NCBI GenBank assembly: GCA_041752315.1
Contig: JBGSHJ010000059.1
Span: 76,656 to 140,655 of the forward strand
Length of the DNA: 64,000 bases
Source of the DNA: SYFY01 sp041752315
GTDB lineage: Bacteria > Pseudomonadota > Gammaproteobacteria > Pseudomonadales > Azotimanducaceae
Direction: 5' to 3'
Shown here: positions 8,729 through 18,285 of the stretch, piece by piece
Position numbering within the stretch: the first letter of the stretch is position 1
How the letters are laid out: each line of letters starts with the position of its first letter
The notes under the pieces: model-generated
The model's database searches: none
Told to the model about the DNA's origin: nothing
What the model saw: the letters and a program-made list of their open reading frames with translations, nothing else
Position numbers and translations under genes: made by a program

Positions 8729-9610
8729 ATGAGCGCAGGCAGAAAATTCCGTGCTGCAATCAAAGCCGAAACACCACTGCAGATTCCTGGAGCCATCAAT
8801 GCCTATGCGGCGATGCTTGCCGAACACAGTGGTTTCCAGGCGATCTATCTCTCCGGCGCGGGCATTGCCAACGCCTCGTATGGTTTGCCGGATCTTGGCA
8901 TGACCAGCATGAACGACGTGCTGGAAGATGTTCGGCGAGTGACAGCCGCCAGCAGTCTGCCACTGCTGGTCGATATCGATACCGGTTGGGGCGGAGCATT
9001 CAATATCGGGCGCACCATCAAGGAAATGATCAGTGCCGGTGCTGGCGCCGTTCACATCGAAGACCAGGTGGCACAGAAGCGGTGTGGCCATCGGCCGAAC
9101 AAGGAAATCGTCTCGATTGATGAAATGTGTGATCGGATCAAGGCTGCGGTGGATGCCAAGACTGACCCGGATTTCATCGTCATGGCCCGCACGGATGCTC
9201 TGGCGGTGGATGGATTCAACGCAGTCGTCGAACGTGCCGGGCGCTTTGTTGAGGCCGGCGCCGACGCCATCTTTGCCGAGGCCATGACCGACATCGACAT
9301 GTACAAACCCGTGGTAGAGGTGGCCCGGGTACCGGTGCTTGCGAACCTGACGGAATTCGGACAGACGCCTTTGTATACTGTTGATCAGCTTCGGGAGGTT
9401 GGCATCAGCATGGCGTTGTACCCACTCTCCGCGTTTCGGGCCATGAGCAAGGCAGCGCTGGCAGTCTATTCTGCGATTCGCAATGAAGGCACACAGGCTT
9501 CGGTGGTCAACCAGATGCAGACCCGCATGGATCTGTACGATCATCTTGGCTACCACGATTACGAAAAAAAGCTCGATGAATTGTTCAAGAGCAACCGGGG
9601 GGCAAACTGA
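8729..9610 (+). CDS. prpB: 2-methylisocitrate lyase PrpB
   Basis: A 293-residue enzyme of the isocitrate lyase/PEP mutase superfamily that splits 2-methylisocitrate into pyruvate and succinate. The family lyase signature KRCGHRPNKE, with the catalytic Cys, is present, as are VDIDTGWGG and the metal-site segment VHIEDQ. The ribosome site CAGGAG stands 10 bases before the ATG. The stop overlaps the start of prpC (TGATG arrangement), showing translational coupling. The cytoplasmic pathway is completed by acnD and prpF upstream in the window. Confidence 0.95.
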   Translation: MSAGRKFRAAIKAETPLQIPGAINAYAAMLAEHSGFQAIYLSGAGIANASYGLPDLGMTSMNDVLEDVRRVTAASSLPLLVDIDTGWGGAFNIGRTIKEMISAGAGAVHIEDQVAQKRCGHRPNKEIVSIDEMCDRIKAAVDAKTDPDFIVMARTDALAVDGFNAVVERAGRFVEAGADAIFAEAMTDIDMYKPVVEVARVPVLANLTEFGQTPLYTVDQLREVGISMALYPLSAFRAMSKAALAVYSAIRNEGTQASVVNQMQTRMDLYDHLGYHDYEKKLDELFKSNRGAN

Positions 9611-10734
9611 TGGTAGAAAAAAAACTGGGCGGTGCAGGGCTGCGAGGCCAGAGTGCCGGTGATACGGCGTTGTGTACGGTGGGCAAGTCGGGCACTGGCC
9701 TTACCTACCGTGGTTATGATATTTCCGATCTCGCAAGCAATGCCGGATTCGAAGAAGTTGCCTATCTGATCTTCCATGGGGAATTGCCCAATGCCGCACA
9801 GTTGGCGGCTTACCGGAAGGAGTTGAAGTCACAGCGCAAACTGCCGGCGGTACTGCTGGAAGTCCTGGAGCGAATCCCGGCGTCGGCCCATCCCATGGAT
9901 GTGATGCGAACCGGTTGTTCGATGCTCGGCAACCTCGAATCGGAAGGTGACTTTTCTAATCAGCAGAAGGTCGCCAACCGTCTGCTTGCGACGCTGCCAG
10001 GCATCATCAACTACTGGTACCGGTTCACCCACGAAGGGGTACGCATCGATACGGAGTCCGATGAGGACACCCTGGCGGGCCATTTCCTGGCGACGCTGTC
10101 TGGCAAGACGCCCAGCGCCCTGCATCGGCAGGTGATGGATGTCTCGCTGATCCTCTACGCCGAGCACGAGTTCAATGCATCAACCTTCACGGCGCGTGTG
10201 TGTGCATCAACACTCTCCGACATGCATTCGTGTGTCACCGGCGCAATCGGATCGTTGCGGGGACCGTTGCACGGCGGCGCCAATGAAGCAGCGATGGAAC
10301 TGATCGAGAAGTTCCAGACGGCGGAGCAGGCGACCCAAGGGGTCATCGACATGCTGATCCGCAAGGACAAGATCATGGGCTTTGGCCATGCGATCTACCG
10401 TACCTCGGATCCACGGAATGTGATCATCAAACAATGGGCCGAAAAACTGGCCAAAGAAACCGGCGACAAGGTGCTGTACCCGGTGTCGTGTGCAATCGAA
10501 AAGGTGATGTGGGACCAGAAGGAACTGTTTGCCAACGCCGACTTCTTCCACGCTTCGGCCTACAAGTTCATGGGCATACCGACCAAGCTCTTCACACCGA
10601 TTTTTGTGTGCTCACGGGTCAGTGGCTGGACTGCGCACGTGATGGAACAACGCAGCAACAACCGCATCATTCGTCCCAGCGCGGACTACATCGGACCTGC
10701 ACCACGCAAGCTGGTGCCGATCGGCAGTCGCTGA
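9610..10734 (+). CDS. prpC: 2-methylcitrate synthase PrpC
   Basis: A 374-residue citrate-synthase-family enzyme condensing propionyl-CoA with oxaloacetate. HGGANEAAM and GFGHAIYRTSDPRN carry the conserved active-site histidines. The length and the coupling to prpB point to PrpC rather than the main citrate synthase, which is longer in gammaproteobacteria. The ATG overlaps the prpB stop by one base. Confidence 0.94.
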   Translation: MVEKKLGGAGLRGQSAGDTALCTVGKSGTGLTYRGYDISDLASNAGFEEVAYLIFHGELPNAAQLAAYRKELKSQRKLPAVLLEVLERIPASAHPMDVMRTGCSMLGNLESEGDFSNQQKVANRLLATLPGIINYWYRFTHEGVRIDTESDEDTLAGHFLATLSGKTPSALHRQVMDVSLILYAEHEFNASTFTARVCASTLSDMHSCVTGAIGSLRGPLHGGANEAAMELIEKFQTAEQATQGVIDMLIRKDKIMGFGHAIYRTSDPRNVIIKQWAEKLAKETGDKVLYPVSCAIEKVMWDQKELFANADFFHASAYKFMGIPTKLFTPIFVCSRVSGWTAHVMEQRSNNRIIRPSADYIGPAPRKLVPIGSR

Positions 10735-10822
10735 TCGACCTGACTGCCGGGTGGCTCGCCGCCCGGCTTCACGCAGCGCCGTCAGGGGTGAGGACGGTGG
10801 CGGGACTCAGCACGGAGGAGTG

Positions 10823-11701
10823 ATGCAGGATTTCAACGACAAGGTTGCCTTTATCACCGGTGCGGCCAGTGGCATCGGCCTCGGCATGACTCGTGCCTTT
10901 GTTCATGCCGGCATGCGGGTCATGATGGCGGATATCGAAACCACGGCGTTGGCCCGCGCCGCAGAAGCGGTTCGCAGCGAGTGTTCGCCCGCGGACGCTG
11001 GCCGGGTACAGACGCTGGTCTGCGATGTATCCGATCGGGCGTCCGTGCAGGCGGCGGCTGCACAGACGCTGCAGGCATTCAACAAGGTTCACGTGGTCTG
11101 CAACAACGCTGGCGTGACGAGCGGGGGCCTCATGGAGGAGTGCTCGGAAGGTGACTGGAACTGGGTGATCGGCGTGAATTTTCTTGGTGTGCTGCACGGC
11201 TGCCAGGCCTTTCTGCCGCATATCAAGCGCCAACAGGAGGGTGGACACATCGTCAATACCTCGTCCATGGCCGGTGTCCTGGGGGGAATGCCTGCCTGGG
11301 GTCCCTACAATTCTACGAAGTATGCGGTGGTCGGCCTGACGGAAGTGCTGCGCCAGGAAGGCCGCACGGGTGGTTTTGGGGCTTCGGTGCTGTGCCCGGG
11401 CGGTGTCAACACCAATATCTTCGAGGCGCCGAGAAATCGACCAACGCGTTTTGGCCCGCAGGAGTCGGTTGTGGCCGACAGGATGTCCGCGAGTGACATC
11501 CGCAGGGGGCTGGACCCGGACATCGTCGGCAGGCTGGTTCTTGAAGCCATCCGGGCTGACCGACAGTTCATCTTTACCGATCCGAGGCTGCGATCCCGGG
11601 TTGAACGACGACACGAAAAGATGATGGCTGACTTTGCATGGTCGGCGAAGTCGAACGCGTTGGTCACTGCTGGTGCGCCGGGCACCGGACCGGCGGACTG
11701 A
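10823..11701 (+). CDS. SDR-family NAD(P)-dependent oxidoreductase
   Basis: A 292-residue classical short-chain dehydrogenase. The Rossmann motif TGAASGIG, NNAG, a catalytic Ser in NTSSMAG and YNSTK (Tyr and Lys) are all present. The start at 10823 has GGAGG a few bases upstream; the longer in-frame reading from 10751 lacks support. It follows prpC after 88 bases, so it may be a passenger of that operon, but nothing ties its substrate (probably a hydroxyl or keto lipid or alcohol) to propionate. Confidence 0.85.
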   Translation: MQDFNDKVAFITGAASGIGLGMTRAFVHAGMRVMMADIETTALARAAEAVRSECSPADAGRVQTLVCDVSDRASVQAAAAQTLQAFNKVHVVCNNAGVTSGGLMEECSEGDWNWVIGVNFLGVLHGCQAFLPHIKRQQEGGHIVNTSSMAGVLGGMPAWGPYNSTKYAVVGLTEVLRQEGRTGGFGASVLCPGGVNTNIFEAPRNRPTRFGPQESVVADRMSASDIRRGLDPDIVGRLVLEAIRADRQFIFTDPRLRSRVERRHEKMMADFAWSAKSNALVTAGAPGTGPAD

Positions 11702-11812
11702 AGCCGCCTCTGCATCCGTTCGGGGACAGCCATCTGTCTGGCTGGGTTCGTCGTTGGCGACTTTGAAGGCTATGCTTTCAGCTGGAATCTCGTAAGGTTC
11801 GAATACCCCAGG

Positions 11813-13234
11813 ATGAACAGCGGCAAGGACAACCCGACCCAGACAGCATCGGTTGCGGAGTTGAAAGCTCTGCGAGCCAGGGCAGTCGATACTCACAAGA
11901 CGGGACATCACTCACAGGCGATAGCGTTGTACCGGCAATTTCTCGCAGCGGTTCCGGGGGACGCCGCGATCTGGTCAAACCTGGGTGTTGCTCATCGGCA
12001 ACTGCAGGAGTTCGATGCGGCGGTCGCCTGTTATCAGCGTGCACTCGAAATCAGGCCGGAGGACGCGGGTTTCCTTTCCAATCTGGGGAACGCGCTGAAG
12101 GATCTCGATCAGCTTGACGACGCACTGGCGGCCCATTCGAAAGCGGCAAGCATCGCGCCTGATGACTACAATACCCGTCACAACCATGGCATCGCCCTGC
12201 GAGACGCAGGCCGCTTTACCGAATCGTTGGCCGAGTTTGCCGCGGCCAGCCGAATAGATCCCGGGAACGCCAACCCACGATGGGACAGTGCGGTGAGTCA
12301 CCTTTACCTGGGCGATTTCGAGGCCGGATGGGCTGCGTACGAATGGCGATGGAAGATTGGCGAAGTCCAGAAACGTGCCAGCAGTCTGCCGGAATGGAGA
12401 GGCGAGGATCCCGGCGGCCGCGCCATCTATTTTTATCCGGAACAGGGGTTTGGCGACACGTTGCTGGCGGTGCGTTTCCTGCCGTGGGTGAAGGCACAAG
12501 GTGCAAAGGTTTACCTCGAGTGCAAACCTCCGCTGCGCAGGCTGTTTGCAGAGCTCGAAGGGGTGGATCAACTTTGTGATCCCGCGGCTCCGCCTCCTGC
12601 GGACACGGCGCTTCAGGCGCCACTCATGGCCTTGCCCGGCCTGTTTCATGCAACGCCGACTAATCTGCCTCCACCGCCGAGACTGTCGATTCCGCAGGCT
12701 GCACGTTCCACGGCGAGGTTGTTGATGGGCCCGCCTGATGGGCGCCTGCGCGTTGGCGTGATCTGGTCCGGCAGTGTGACATTCAAACGCAATCACAAAC
12801 GTGCGGTGGGCGTGGAGCGTTTTGTTTCACTGGCCCACATTCCGGGTGTGCAACTGTATTCACTGCAGAAGGGTCCGCGAGAAGGTGATCTCGCCAGCCA
12901 TGGGGCAGCTTCGGTGATGATCGATCTTGGCTCGCGGGTCGAGGACTTTGCAGACACCGCGGCCTGCATCGAAGCACTCGATCTGGTCATCATGACGGAC
13001 TCTTCGGTGGCGCATCTTTGTGGTTCGTTGGGTCGCCCGATCTGGAACCTGTTGAACCATGCAGCGTACTGGCTCTATCTGTGGAACCGGGACGATACCC
13101 CCTGGTATCCCAGCATGCGACTCATCAGACAGCCCATGCCAGGTGATTGGGACAGCGTATTTGCCCGTGCCAGGGCGGATCTGCGGCAGGCTGCCGAGCG
13201 AAAGCGGAAGGGCGAACATCCGTTTGGTCATTGA
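11813..13234 (+). CDS. TPR protein with C-terminal glycosyltransferase-like domain
   Basis: A 473-residue protein. Residues about 10-180 hold several tetratricopeptide repeats (for example AIWSNLGVAHRQLQEFDAAV and the next SNLGNALKDLDQLDDAL). Residues about 210-460 resemble GT-B glycosyltransferases: WRGEDPGGRAIYFYPEQGFG, GVIWSGS, and the donor-site-like VIMTDSSVAHLCGSLGRP. This is the architecture of bacterial TPR/GT9- or GT41-like proteins, some of which glycosylate proteins or surface polymers. The acceptor and sugar are unknown. There is no signal peptide, so it is probably cytoplasmic. It stands alone between an SDR and a peptidase. Confidence 0.75.
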   Translation: MNSGKDNPTQTASVAELKALRARAVDTHKTGHHSQAIALYRQFLAAVPGDAAIWSNLGVAHRQLQEFDAAVACYQRALEIRPEDAGFLSNLGNALKDLDQLDDALAAHSKAASIAPDDYNTRHNHGIALRDAGRFTESLAEFAAASRIDPGNANPRWDSAVSHLYLGDFEAGWAAYEWRWKIGEVQKRASSLPEWRGEDPGGRAIYFYPEQGFGDTLLAVRFLPWVKAQGAKVYLECKPPLRRLFAELEGVDQLCDPAAPPPADTALQAPLMALPGLFHATPTNLPPPPRLSIPQAARSTARLLMGPPDGRLRVGVIWSGSVTFKRNHKRAVGVERFVSLAHIPGVQLYSLQKGPREGDLASHGAASVMIDLGSRVEDFADTAACIEALDLVIMTDSSVAHLCGSLGRPIWNLLNHAAYWLYLWNRDDTPWYPSMRLIRQPMPGDWDSVFARARADLRQAAERKRKGEHPFGH

Positions 13235-13311
13235 TATCTGGCCAATCGACCGACTCTTGCACGAGATGCCCGGACAGCTTACGGTGGTTCATCAAGCCAA
13301 TGGGAGTCAGC

Positions 13312-14727
13312 ATGGTTCCGAAGAAGTGTTTGCGGGTGATGTTTGTCATCTTGTTGGCAACAGGCGTGGAGAGTGGACGCGCTGCGGAACCGAACTGGAC
13401 CGACATCGAAGCCGAGACGCTGCGTCACTTCCAGGCACTGGTACAGTTCGACACACAGGATCCGCCGGGGCGAGAAGAAGACGCGGCGAATTACCTGCAG
13501 AAAGTCATGGTCGCGGAAGGTATCGACGTCAGCCTGCATGCACTGGAAGCGCACCGTCCCAATGTCGTGGCGCGCCTGAAGGGCAACGGCAGCAAGCGAC
13601 CGCTCCTGGTGATGGGGCACACCGATACTGTCAATGTCGACCCGAAGAAGTGGATACATCCACCGTTTTCCGCACATCGCGAAGGTGGTCATATCTACGG
13701 CCGGGGAACGGTAGACGACAAGGATAATGTGGTCGCGGCATTGATGACCATCCTCACGCTGAAGCGACTCAACGTGTCGCTTGACCGGGATGTGATCTTT
13801 CTCGCCGAGTCCGGCGAAGAAGGGGCCACCCGTGTTGGCATTCAATATATGGTGAATGAGCACTTCGACAAGATCGACGCAGAATACTGTCTAGCTGAAG
13901 GGGGTGGTGTCAGTCGTCAGGAAGGCAAGGTGATCCGGGCAGGCATTGCGACCACCGAGAAGATTCCTCGCGCCGTTCTGCTGACTGCGCGTGGTCCCGC
14001 AGGGCACGGCTCGGTACCTCTTGAAGCTAATGCGTTGAGTCATCTGTCAGTCGCAGTCGCTGCCCTCGCCAACTGGCGGATTCCGATCCGGCTCAATGAA
14101 ACCACCACGGCCTACTTCAAGCGGCTGGCAGAAATATCCCCGCCTGAAAAGGCACAACGTTATGCCGATGTTCTGCATCCGGACCCGGACGTACGCGGGA
14201 AAGCGGACGAGTACTTTCGCAAGAATGAACCCATGCATGCTTCCATGCTCCGCTCGTCAATGTCACCAACCATCATCCAGGGCGGGTATCGGGTTAACGT
14301 GATTCCGTCGGAGGGCACCGCCACCATCGACACGCGGCTGGAACCGTCGGAAGATCCAGAGGCATTTCTCGAACAAGTGAAGGCGGTGATCAACGATCCG
14401 GTCATCGAGGTGGTCTGGGCACCCAGGGACGTACGTCCTGCCGGTGTGTCACCACTGGGCACCGAGGCATTCACGGTTCTGGAAGCCAATGTGAAAAAAC
14501 ACTACGACGCTCCGGCATTACCGGTCATGCTGACCGGTGGTACCGACATGGCTTATCTTCGTACTCGTGGAATGCACTGTTATGGCATCGGACCGGCCAC
14601 CGATGCGGAAGATGGACCGAAAGGTTTTGGCGCACACAGCGATCAGGAGCGGATTCTCGAAAGCGAGCTGTATCGTTTTGTCCGCTTCAACTACGACGTA
14701 GTCAAGGAACTGGCTGCCAGCCGATAG
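13312..14727 (+). CDS. M20/M28-type metallopeptidase, exported
   Basis: A 471-residue zinc peptidase of the M20 family (carboxypeptidase or acetylornithine deacetylase-like). Metal and catalytic residues are visible in GHTDTVNVDP, GRGTVDDKDN, AESGEEG and GAHSDQE. A Sec signal peptide covers about the first 25 residues (hydrophobic VMFVILLATG, cleavage near GRAAE). The ATG at 13312 was chosen for the GGAG six to seven bases upstream and the direct opening into the signal; an ATG at 13300 is possible. It probably cleaves peptides or acylated amino acids in the periplasm. Confidence 0.85.
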   Translation: MVPKKCLRVMFVILLATGVESGRAAEPNWTDIEAETLRHFQALVQFDTQDPPGREEDAANYLQKVMVAEGIDVSLHALEAHRPNVVARLKGNGSKRPLLVMGHTDTVNVDPKKWIHPPFSAHREGGHIYGRGTVDDKDNVVAALMTILTLKRLNVSLDRDVIFLAESGEEGATRVGIQYMVNEHFDKIDAEYCLAEGGGVSRQEGKVIRAGIATTEKIPRAVLLTARGPAGHGSVPLEANALSHLSVAVAALANWRIPIRLNETTTAYFKRLAEISPPEKAQRYADVLHPDPDVRGKADEYFRKNEPMHASMLRSSMSPTIIQGGYRVNVIPSEGTATIDTRLEPSEDPEAFLEQVKAVINDPVIEVVWAPRDVRPAGVSPLGTEAFTVLEANVKKHYDAPALPVMLTGGTDMAYLRTRGMHCYGIGPATDAEDGPKGFGAHSDQERILESELYRFVRFNYDVVKELAASR

Positions 14728-14736
14728 TCGCGAGGA

Positions 14737-16023
14737 CTATCGCCGGGTGAACTCGATGTGCAATTCATTCAGGGCCCTGAGCGCGTAGTTCGGGTAGTGA
14801 CGCAGGTTGTTCTTGCCTGGTGCCAGCCGGAACTCGTCGACATGATCGATGAATGCCTTGAATCCCCAGTACAATTCGCGCCGCGCCAGGGGTGCACCCA
14901 GGCAATAGTGGGTGCCTGAACTGAAGCCCAGATGGCTGGCCGCATTGCGGCGCTCCAGGTCGATATCATTGGGATTCCTGAAATGCCTGGTATCACGATT
15001 GCCGGCCGCAAAGCGTGCATCCAGCATCGATCCCTTGGGAATGAACACCCCATGCAACTCGACATCGACCTTTGCCGTTCTGGTCAGACCCTGCACGGGG
15101 CTTTCGAGCCGGACCACCTCTTCACAGAACGTCTTCAGATACTTGTCGGGGGCGTTCCTTAGCTTTTCCCATACTTTTGAATGCTGTGCCAGCAGCATGA
15201 TGCCTGCGGACAGCGCATTGGTGGTGGTTTCCGAACCACCGACAAACGTGTCCTGCATCATCTCGGCGTGCAGCTCATTGTCAGTCAGTGTGCGCCCCCA
15301 GCCTGGCACTTCGGTGTTCACCAGGTCGGATAACAGCGTGTCATCCGGTTCCCTTCGCAGGCGCTCGAAGATCGGCTGAAAATAGTGCTGCGCCTGGATT
15401 TCCATTTCAGTCGCCCAGATGACCTGTTCCTTCGAGAGGTTGAAGCCAGTGCCACGAAACCACGCGTCGGTCCAGGCCTTGATCTGCCAGATGTCGTCGT
15501 CCCTGGCCCCCATCTGGCGACAGATGATCATGAGGGGCAAGGGTACCGCGTATTGCTTGACCAGGTTGCAGTGACCATCGTCGATGAATTTGCCGATCAG
15601 TTCGTACGCGAGTGATTCAACTTCGGAGTCGAGTTCATTGATCCGCTTGGGTCTGAACGCCTTGTCAAAGATCGATCGCATCTGTTTGTGGTCCGGATCA
15701 TCCCGTGCTGCCAGCGATGCGCCCGGGACCCAGCCCTTTTCCTTGAACATTTCGTAGGCCATGCGGGCATTTCCGGTCAGGCGGGCATGGTCATTGCTGG
15801 GGCGCAGATTCGAAAAGCGCTCGGTATCCAGACACAGGGTGCGCAGGTCTTCATATCGTGTGATGACAAAGATGCCAGTGCGAGGGTCCTGCCAGACGGG
15901 AGCCTCCTCGCGCAACAGATCGTAGGTTGGAAACGGGCACTCGAGAATCTCCGGATCGGCAAGTGTTGCTTCCTCCAGGGAGCGGGGGCAGACCGGATTT
16001 TCCATTCGATTGATGTCGTTCAT
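14737..16023 (-). CDS. Cytochrome P450 (first of a pair)
   Basis: A 428-residue soluble bacterial P450. The I-helix oxygen-activation motif is GGSETTT (262-268), the ExxR pair is E302/R305, and the haem thiolate is C374 in FSSGTHYCLG. It is transcribed after the second P450 across 45 bases, so the pair is one operon. No ferredoxin or reductase gene is adjacent; a 7Fe ferredoxin lies about 18 kb away. The substrate is unknown. Nearby SnoaL-like and TonB-receptor genes suggest a terpenoid, steroid or other hydrophobic compound, but that is inference. Confidence 0.92.
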   Translation of the reverse strand: MNDINRMENPVCPRSLEEATLADPEILECPFPTYDLLREEAPVWQDPRTGIFVITRYEDLRTLCLDTERFSNLRPSNDHARLTGNARMAYEMFKEKGWVPGASLAARDDPDHKQMRSIFDKAFRPKRINELDSEVESLAYELIGKFIDDGHCNLVKQYAVPLPLMIICRQMGARDDDIWQIKAWTDAWFRGTGFNLSKEQVIWATEMEIQAQHYFQPIFERLRREPDDTLLSDLVNTEVPGWGRTLTDNELHAEMMQDTFVGGSETTTNALSAGIMLLAQHSKVWEKLRNAPDKYLKTFCEEVVRLESPVQGLTRTAKVDVELHGVFIPKGSMLDARFAAGNRDTRHFRNPNDIDLERRNAASHLGFSSGTHYCLGAPLARRELYWGFKAFIDHVDEFRLAPGKNNLRHYPNYALRALNELHIEFTRR

Positions 16024-16068
16024 CGCAGTTCCCGATGGCGTGGATGGATAATGAAACTGAATCCGATC

Positions 16069-17349
16069 TCAGGCGCGATCAAAGCGCACGTGAATCGACT
16101 TCAGCGCACGCAGCCAGAAGCCAGGCACGTGAGTGTAGTCATCCTTCTCGGGCACGGGTTGCATGTTTTTCACACGCTCCAGCAGGATTTCCCAGGCTAG
16201 CCATTGTTCGTATCGGGATAACGTCGCGCCGGGGCAGACGTGCTCGCCAAGCCCGAAGGCAAGGTGGCGACCGGCATTTTTCCGGTCCAGATCCGGATTG
16301 GTCGGGTCAGGGAATCTTTCGGGGTCGTGATTCCCGGCGCCATAGCGGATCGCCAGGATGGCACCTTTGGCCAATCTGAACCCGTTGATATCGGTGTCCT
16401 CGGTCACGTGGCGGAAAAGTCCCTGCGTCGGCGACTCGATACGCAGCACTTCTTCCACCCAGTTTCGGATCTTGCTCCGATCGGCCTGCAAAGCGGCATG
16501 AACTCCTGGATTCCTGAACAGGAGCCATAACCCGTTGGCGAGTGCGAATGTTGTGGTTTCGTTGCCACCGATCAGCAGGTGGTCGGTGATGCCGATGATC
16601 TCGGTATCCGTGAGTGGACGCTTGTGGCCAAGTTCGACGTCTTCCAGCTCGACCGTAGTGAGGTGAGTAATGATGTCATTGGCGGGTTGCCGCCGCTTGG
16701 CCTGGATGGTGTCGTGGATATAGTGCTGCAGTTCGATGTGCTTTTCGACCGCCCAGGTTTCGCGTTCAAGCGTGAGACCACGAGAGAACGGCAGGACCCA
16801 GGCAAACGACCATTCCTTGAGCCTGGGCAGATCCATGCGTGGAAAACCGAGCAGTTCACCGATAACGATCATCGGCAGGGGTTCCGCAAATTCCTTCATG
16901 AATTCGATCTCGCCCTTGTCGATCCAGGTATCGATGAGTTCGTTGATGACACCTCGGATGAACGGCTCCTTTTCCCTGATTGCGGACAGCGTGAGCTTGG
17001 GATCCACAAGCGCGCGATAGTGTTTGTGCTTCGGCAGGTTTTCGCCGAGAGCGGTGTACCGCCGCCACCCTTTTTGTTCGTAGAGTGCCAGAGCTTCCGG
17101 ATACCTGATCAAAGGTTCGGCACTCTGCACGTCCGGACCCGCAGTGAACAGGCTCGGGCGCCGAAGAACATATTCGATGTCGTCATATCGCGTCAGCACG
17201 TGCATGCCGGTCTGCGGCATGAAGTAGATCGGGGCTTCACTGCGTAGCACGTTGTACGCATCGAACCAGTTCTCCTGCACCAGAGGATCCATGAAGTCGA
17301 TGTCAGCGGCCTGTTTGAAAGGACAGGCGGAGGGCGTGGATGCCGTCAT
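16069..17349 (-). CDS. Cytochrome P450 (second of a pair)
   Basis: A 426-residue P450, clearly related to but different from its neighbour. The I-helix motif is GGNETTT (261-267), ExxR is E300/R303, and the haem Cys is C372 in FGLGEHVCPG. It is first in the leftward pair. Both share the phrase 'ESP(T/V)QGL' after ExxR, which suggests a common subfamily and perhaps duplication. The upstream 466-base gap should contain the promoter. Confidence 0.92.
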   Translation of the reverse strand: MTASTPSACPFKQAADIDFMDPLVQENWFDAYNVLRSEAPIYFMPQTGMHVLTRYDDIEYVLRRPSLFTAGPDVQSAEPLIRYPEALALYEQKGWRRYTALGENLPKHKHYRALVDPKLTLSAIREKEPFIRGVINELIDTWIDKGEIEFMKEFAEPLPMIVIGELLGFPRMDLPRLKEWSFAWVLPFSRGLTLERETWAVEKHIELQHYIHDTIQAKRRQPANDIITHLTTVELEDVELGHKRPLTDTEIIGITDHLLIGGNETTTFALANGLWLLFRNPGVHAALQADRSKIRNWVEEVLRIESPTQGLFRHVTEDTDINGFRLAKGAILAIRYGAGNHDPERFPDPTNPDLDRKNAGRHLAFGLGEHVCPGATLSRYEQWLAWEILLERVKNMQPVPEKDDYTHVPGFWLRALKSIHVRFDRA

Positions 17350-17815
17350 GATGTAGATCCTGCGTCAACTGAGGTATCACCCGATTATCGCGCCTGTGTT
17401 GACACGTGCAAGGCCAGCAACGGAAGGTTCCACGGAAATCTCCCAGGCGCCCGCCGATCGCGTGCAGTGAAGTCCGATCCAGTGCCAACCTCGGCACGCT
17501 CCAGTCGGAAATCCACAACGGGTACGACTTGTTACCGGGCAAAGCAGACTTGCTGAACACGTGCACGGAAGTTAGTCTTCCCACTCGTCACACACCAATT
17601 CCTGTCAGTTTCAGCATGCGAGTCAGCCTGTTGATGGTCCTCCCGGAATTGTGAAGATGGGCTGATCGACGCCCAGGCCGCCCAGGCAGAAAGGAGCATT
17701 CACCTGATTGCGGGAGAAGTACTGCCTGAATTGCACTCCCGAAAGTGAATCCAGTCGGCTCTTGAGCATCAGGTCGGTTCTGGATGACCCGCACATTTGT
17801 AATGGAGAGCAATCA
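17350..17815. other. Gene-free interval between P450 pair and SnoaL-like gene
   Basis: About 466 bases with no convincing gene. It lies between divergent units and must hold their promoters. A leftward open frame at 17623-17952 reads protein-like for about 45 codons but overlaps the SnoaL gene and has no recognisable homology. No clear hairpin or repeat was seen. Confidence 0.5.
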
Positions 17816-18217
17816 ATGGACAAGCAGACCGATCTCGAAGCCAACAAGGCCATCGTCCTTGCGTTCTGGAAGGCGTTCTCGGAGAGCCGATTTGCAGATG
17901 CACTCGGACTGCTGACAGACAACGCCACCTGGCGGGTCATGGGCAGGACCAATATTTCGAAAACCTATGACAAGGCTGAATTTTCGCGCCTCGTGTATGG
18001 CATCGCCGACAGTACGGTGCAAGGCATCCAGGTCACCGGCACGTTGCTGACTGCGGAAGGTGATCGTGTCGCCATGGAGGCGGATTCCTTCGGTCCGATG
18101 AAGTCCGGCAAGGTCTATCAGAATCAGTATCATTTTTTGCACATTCTGCGAAACGGCAAAATCGAAACCGTACGCGAGTACCTCGATACGGAGCACGTCA
18201 CGGAAATCTTCGGCTGA
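17816..18217 (+). CDS. SnoaL-like / nuclear transport factor 2-fold protein
   Basis: A 133-residue single-domain protein with the NTF2-like pattern: an N-terminal helix (VLAFWKAFSESRFADALGLL), a segment DNATWRVMG, and a C-terminal strand HILRNGKIETVREYLDT. Such proteins include polyketide cyclases, ketosteroid isomerases and epoxide hydrolases. The start has GGAGAGC upstream. It precedes a TonB receptor by 68 bases on the same strand. The reaction cannot be assigned. Confidence 0.8.
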   Translation: MDKQTDLEANKAIVLAFWKAFSESRFADALGLLTDNATWRVMGRTNISKTYDKAEFSRLVYGIADSTVQGIQVTGTLLTAEGDRVAMEADSFGPMKSGKVYQNQYHFLHILRNGKIETVREYLDTEHVTEIFG

Positions 18218-18285
18218 CCAGGAATTTCAATCGGGCCACCACCAGGCCCACAATCGCCCGTTCACCTATCGCCATTGGAGAGAGA

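Noticed and set aside
17623..17952. A leftward open frame ahead of the SnoaL-like gene
   Set aside because: It overlaps the SnoaL-like gene, has no ribosome site or family, and only part of it reads protein-like.
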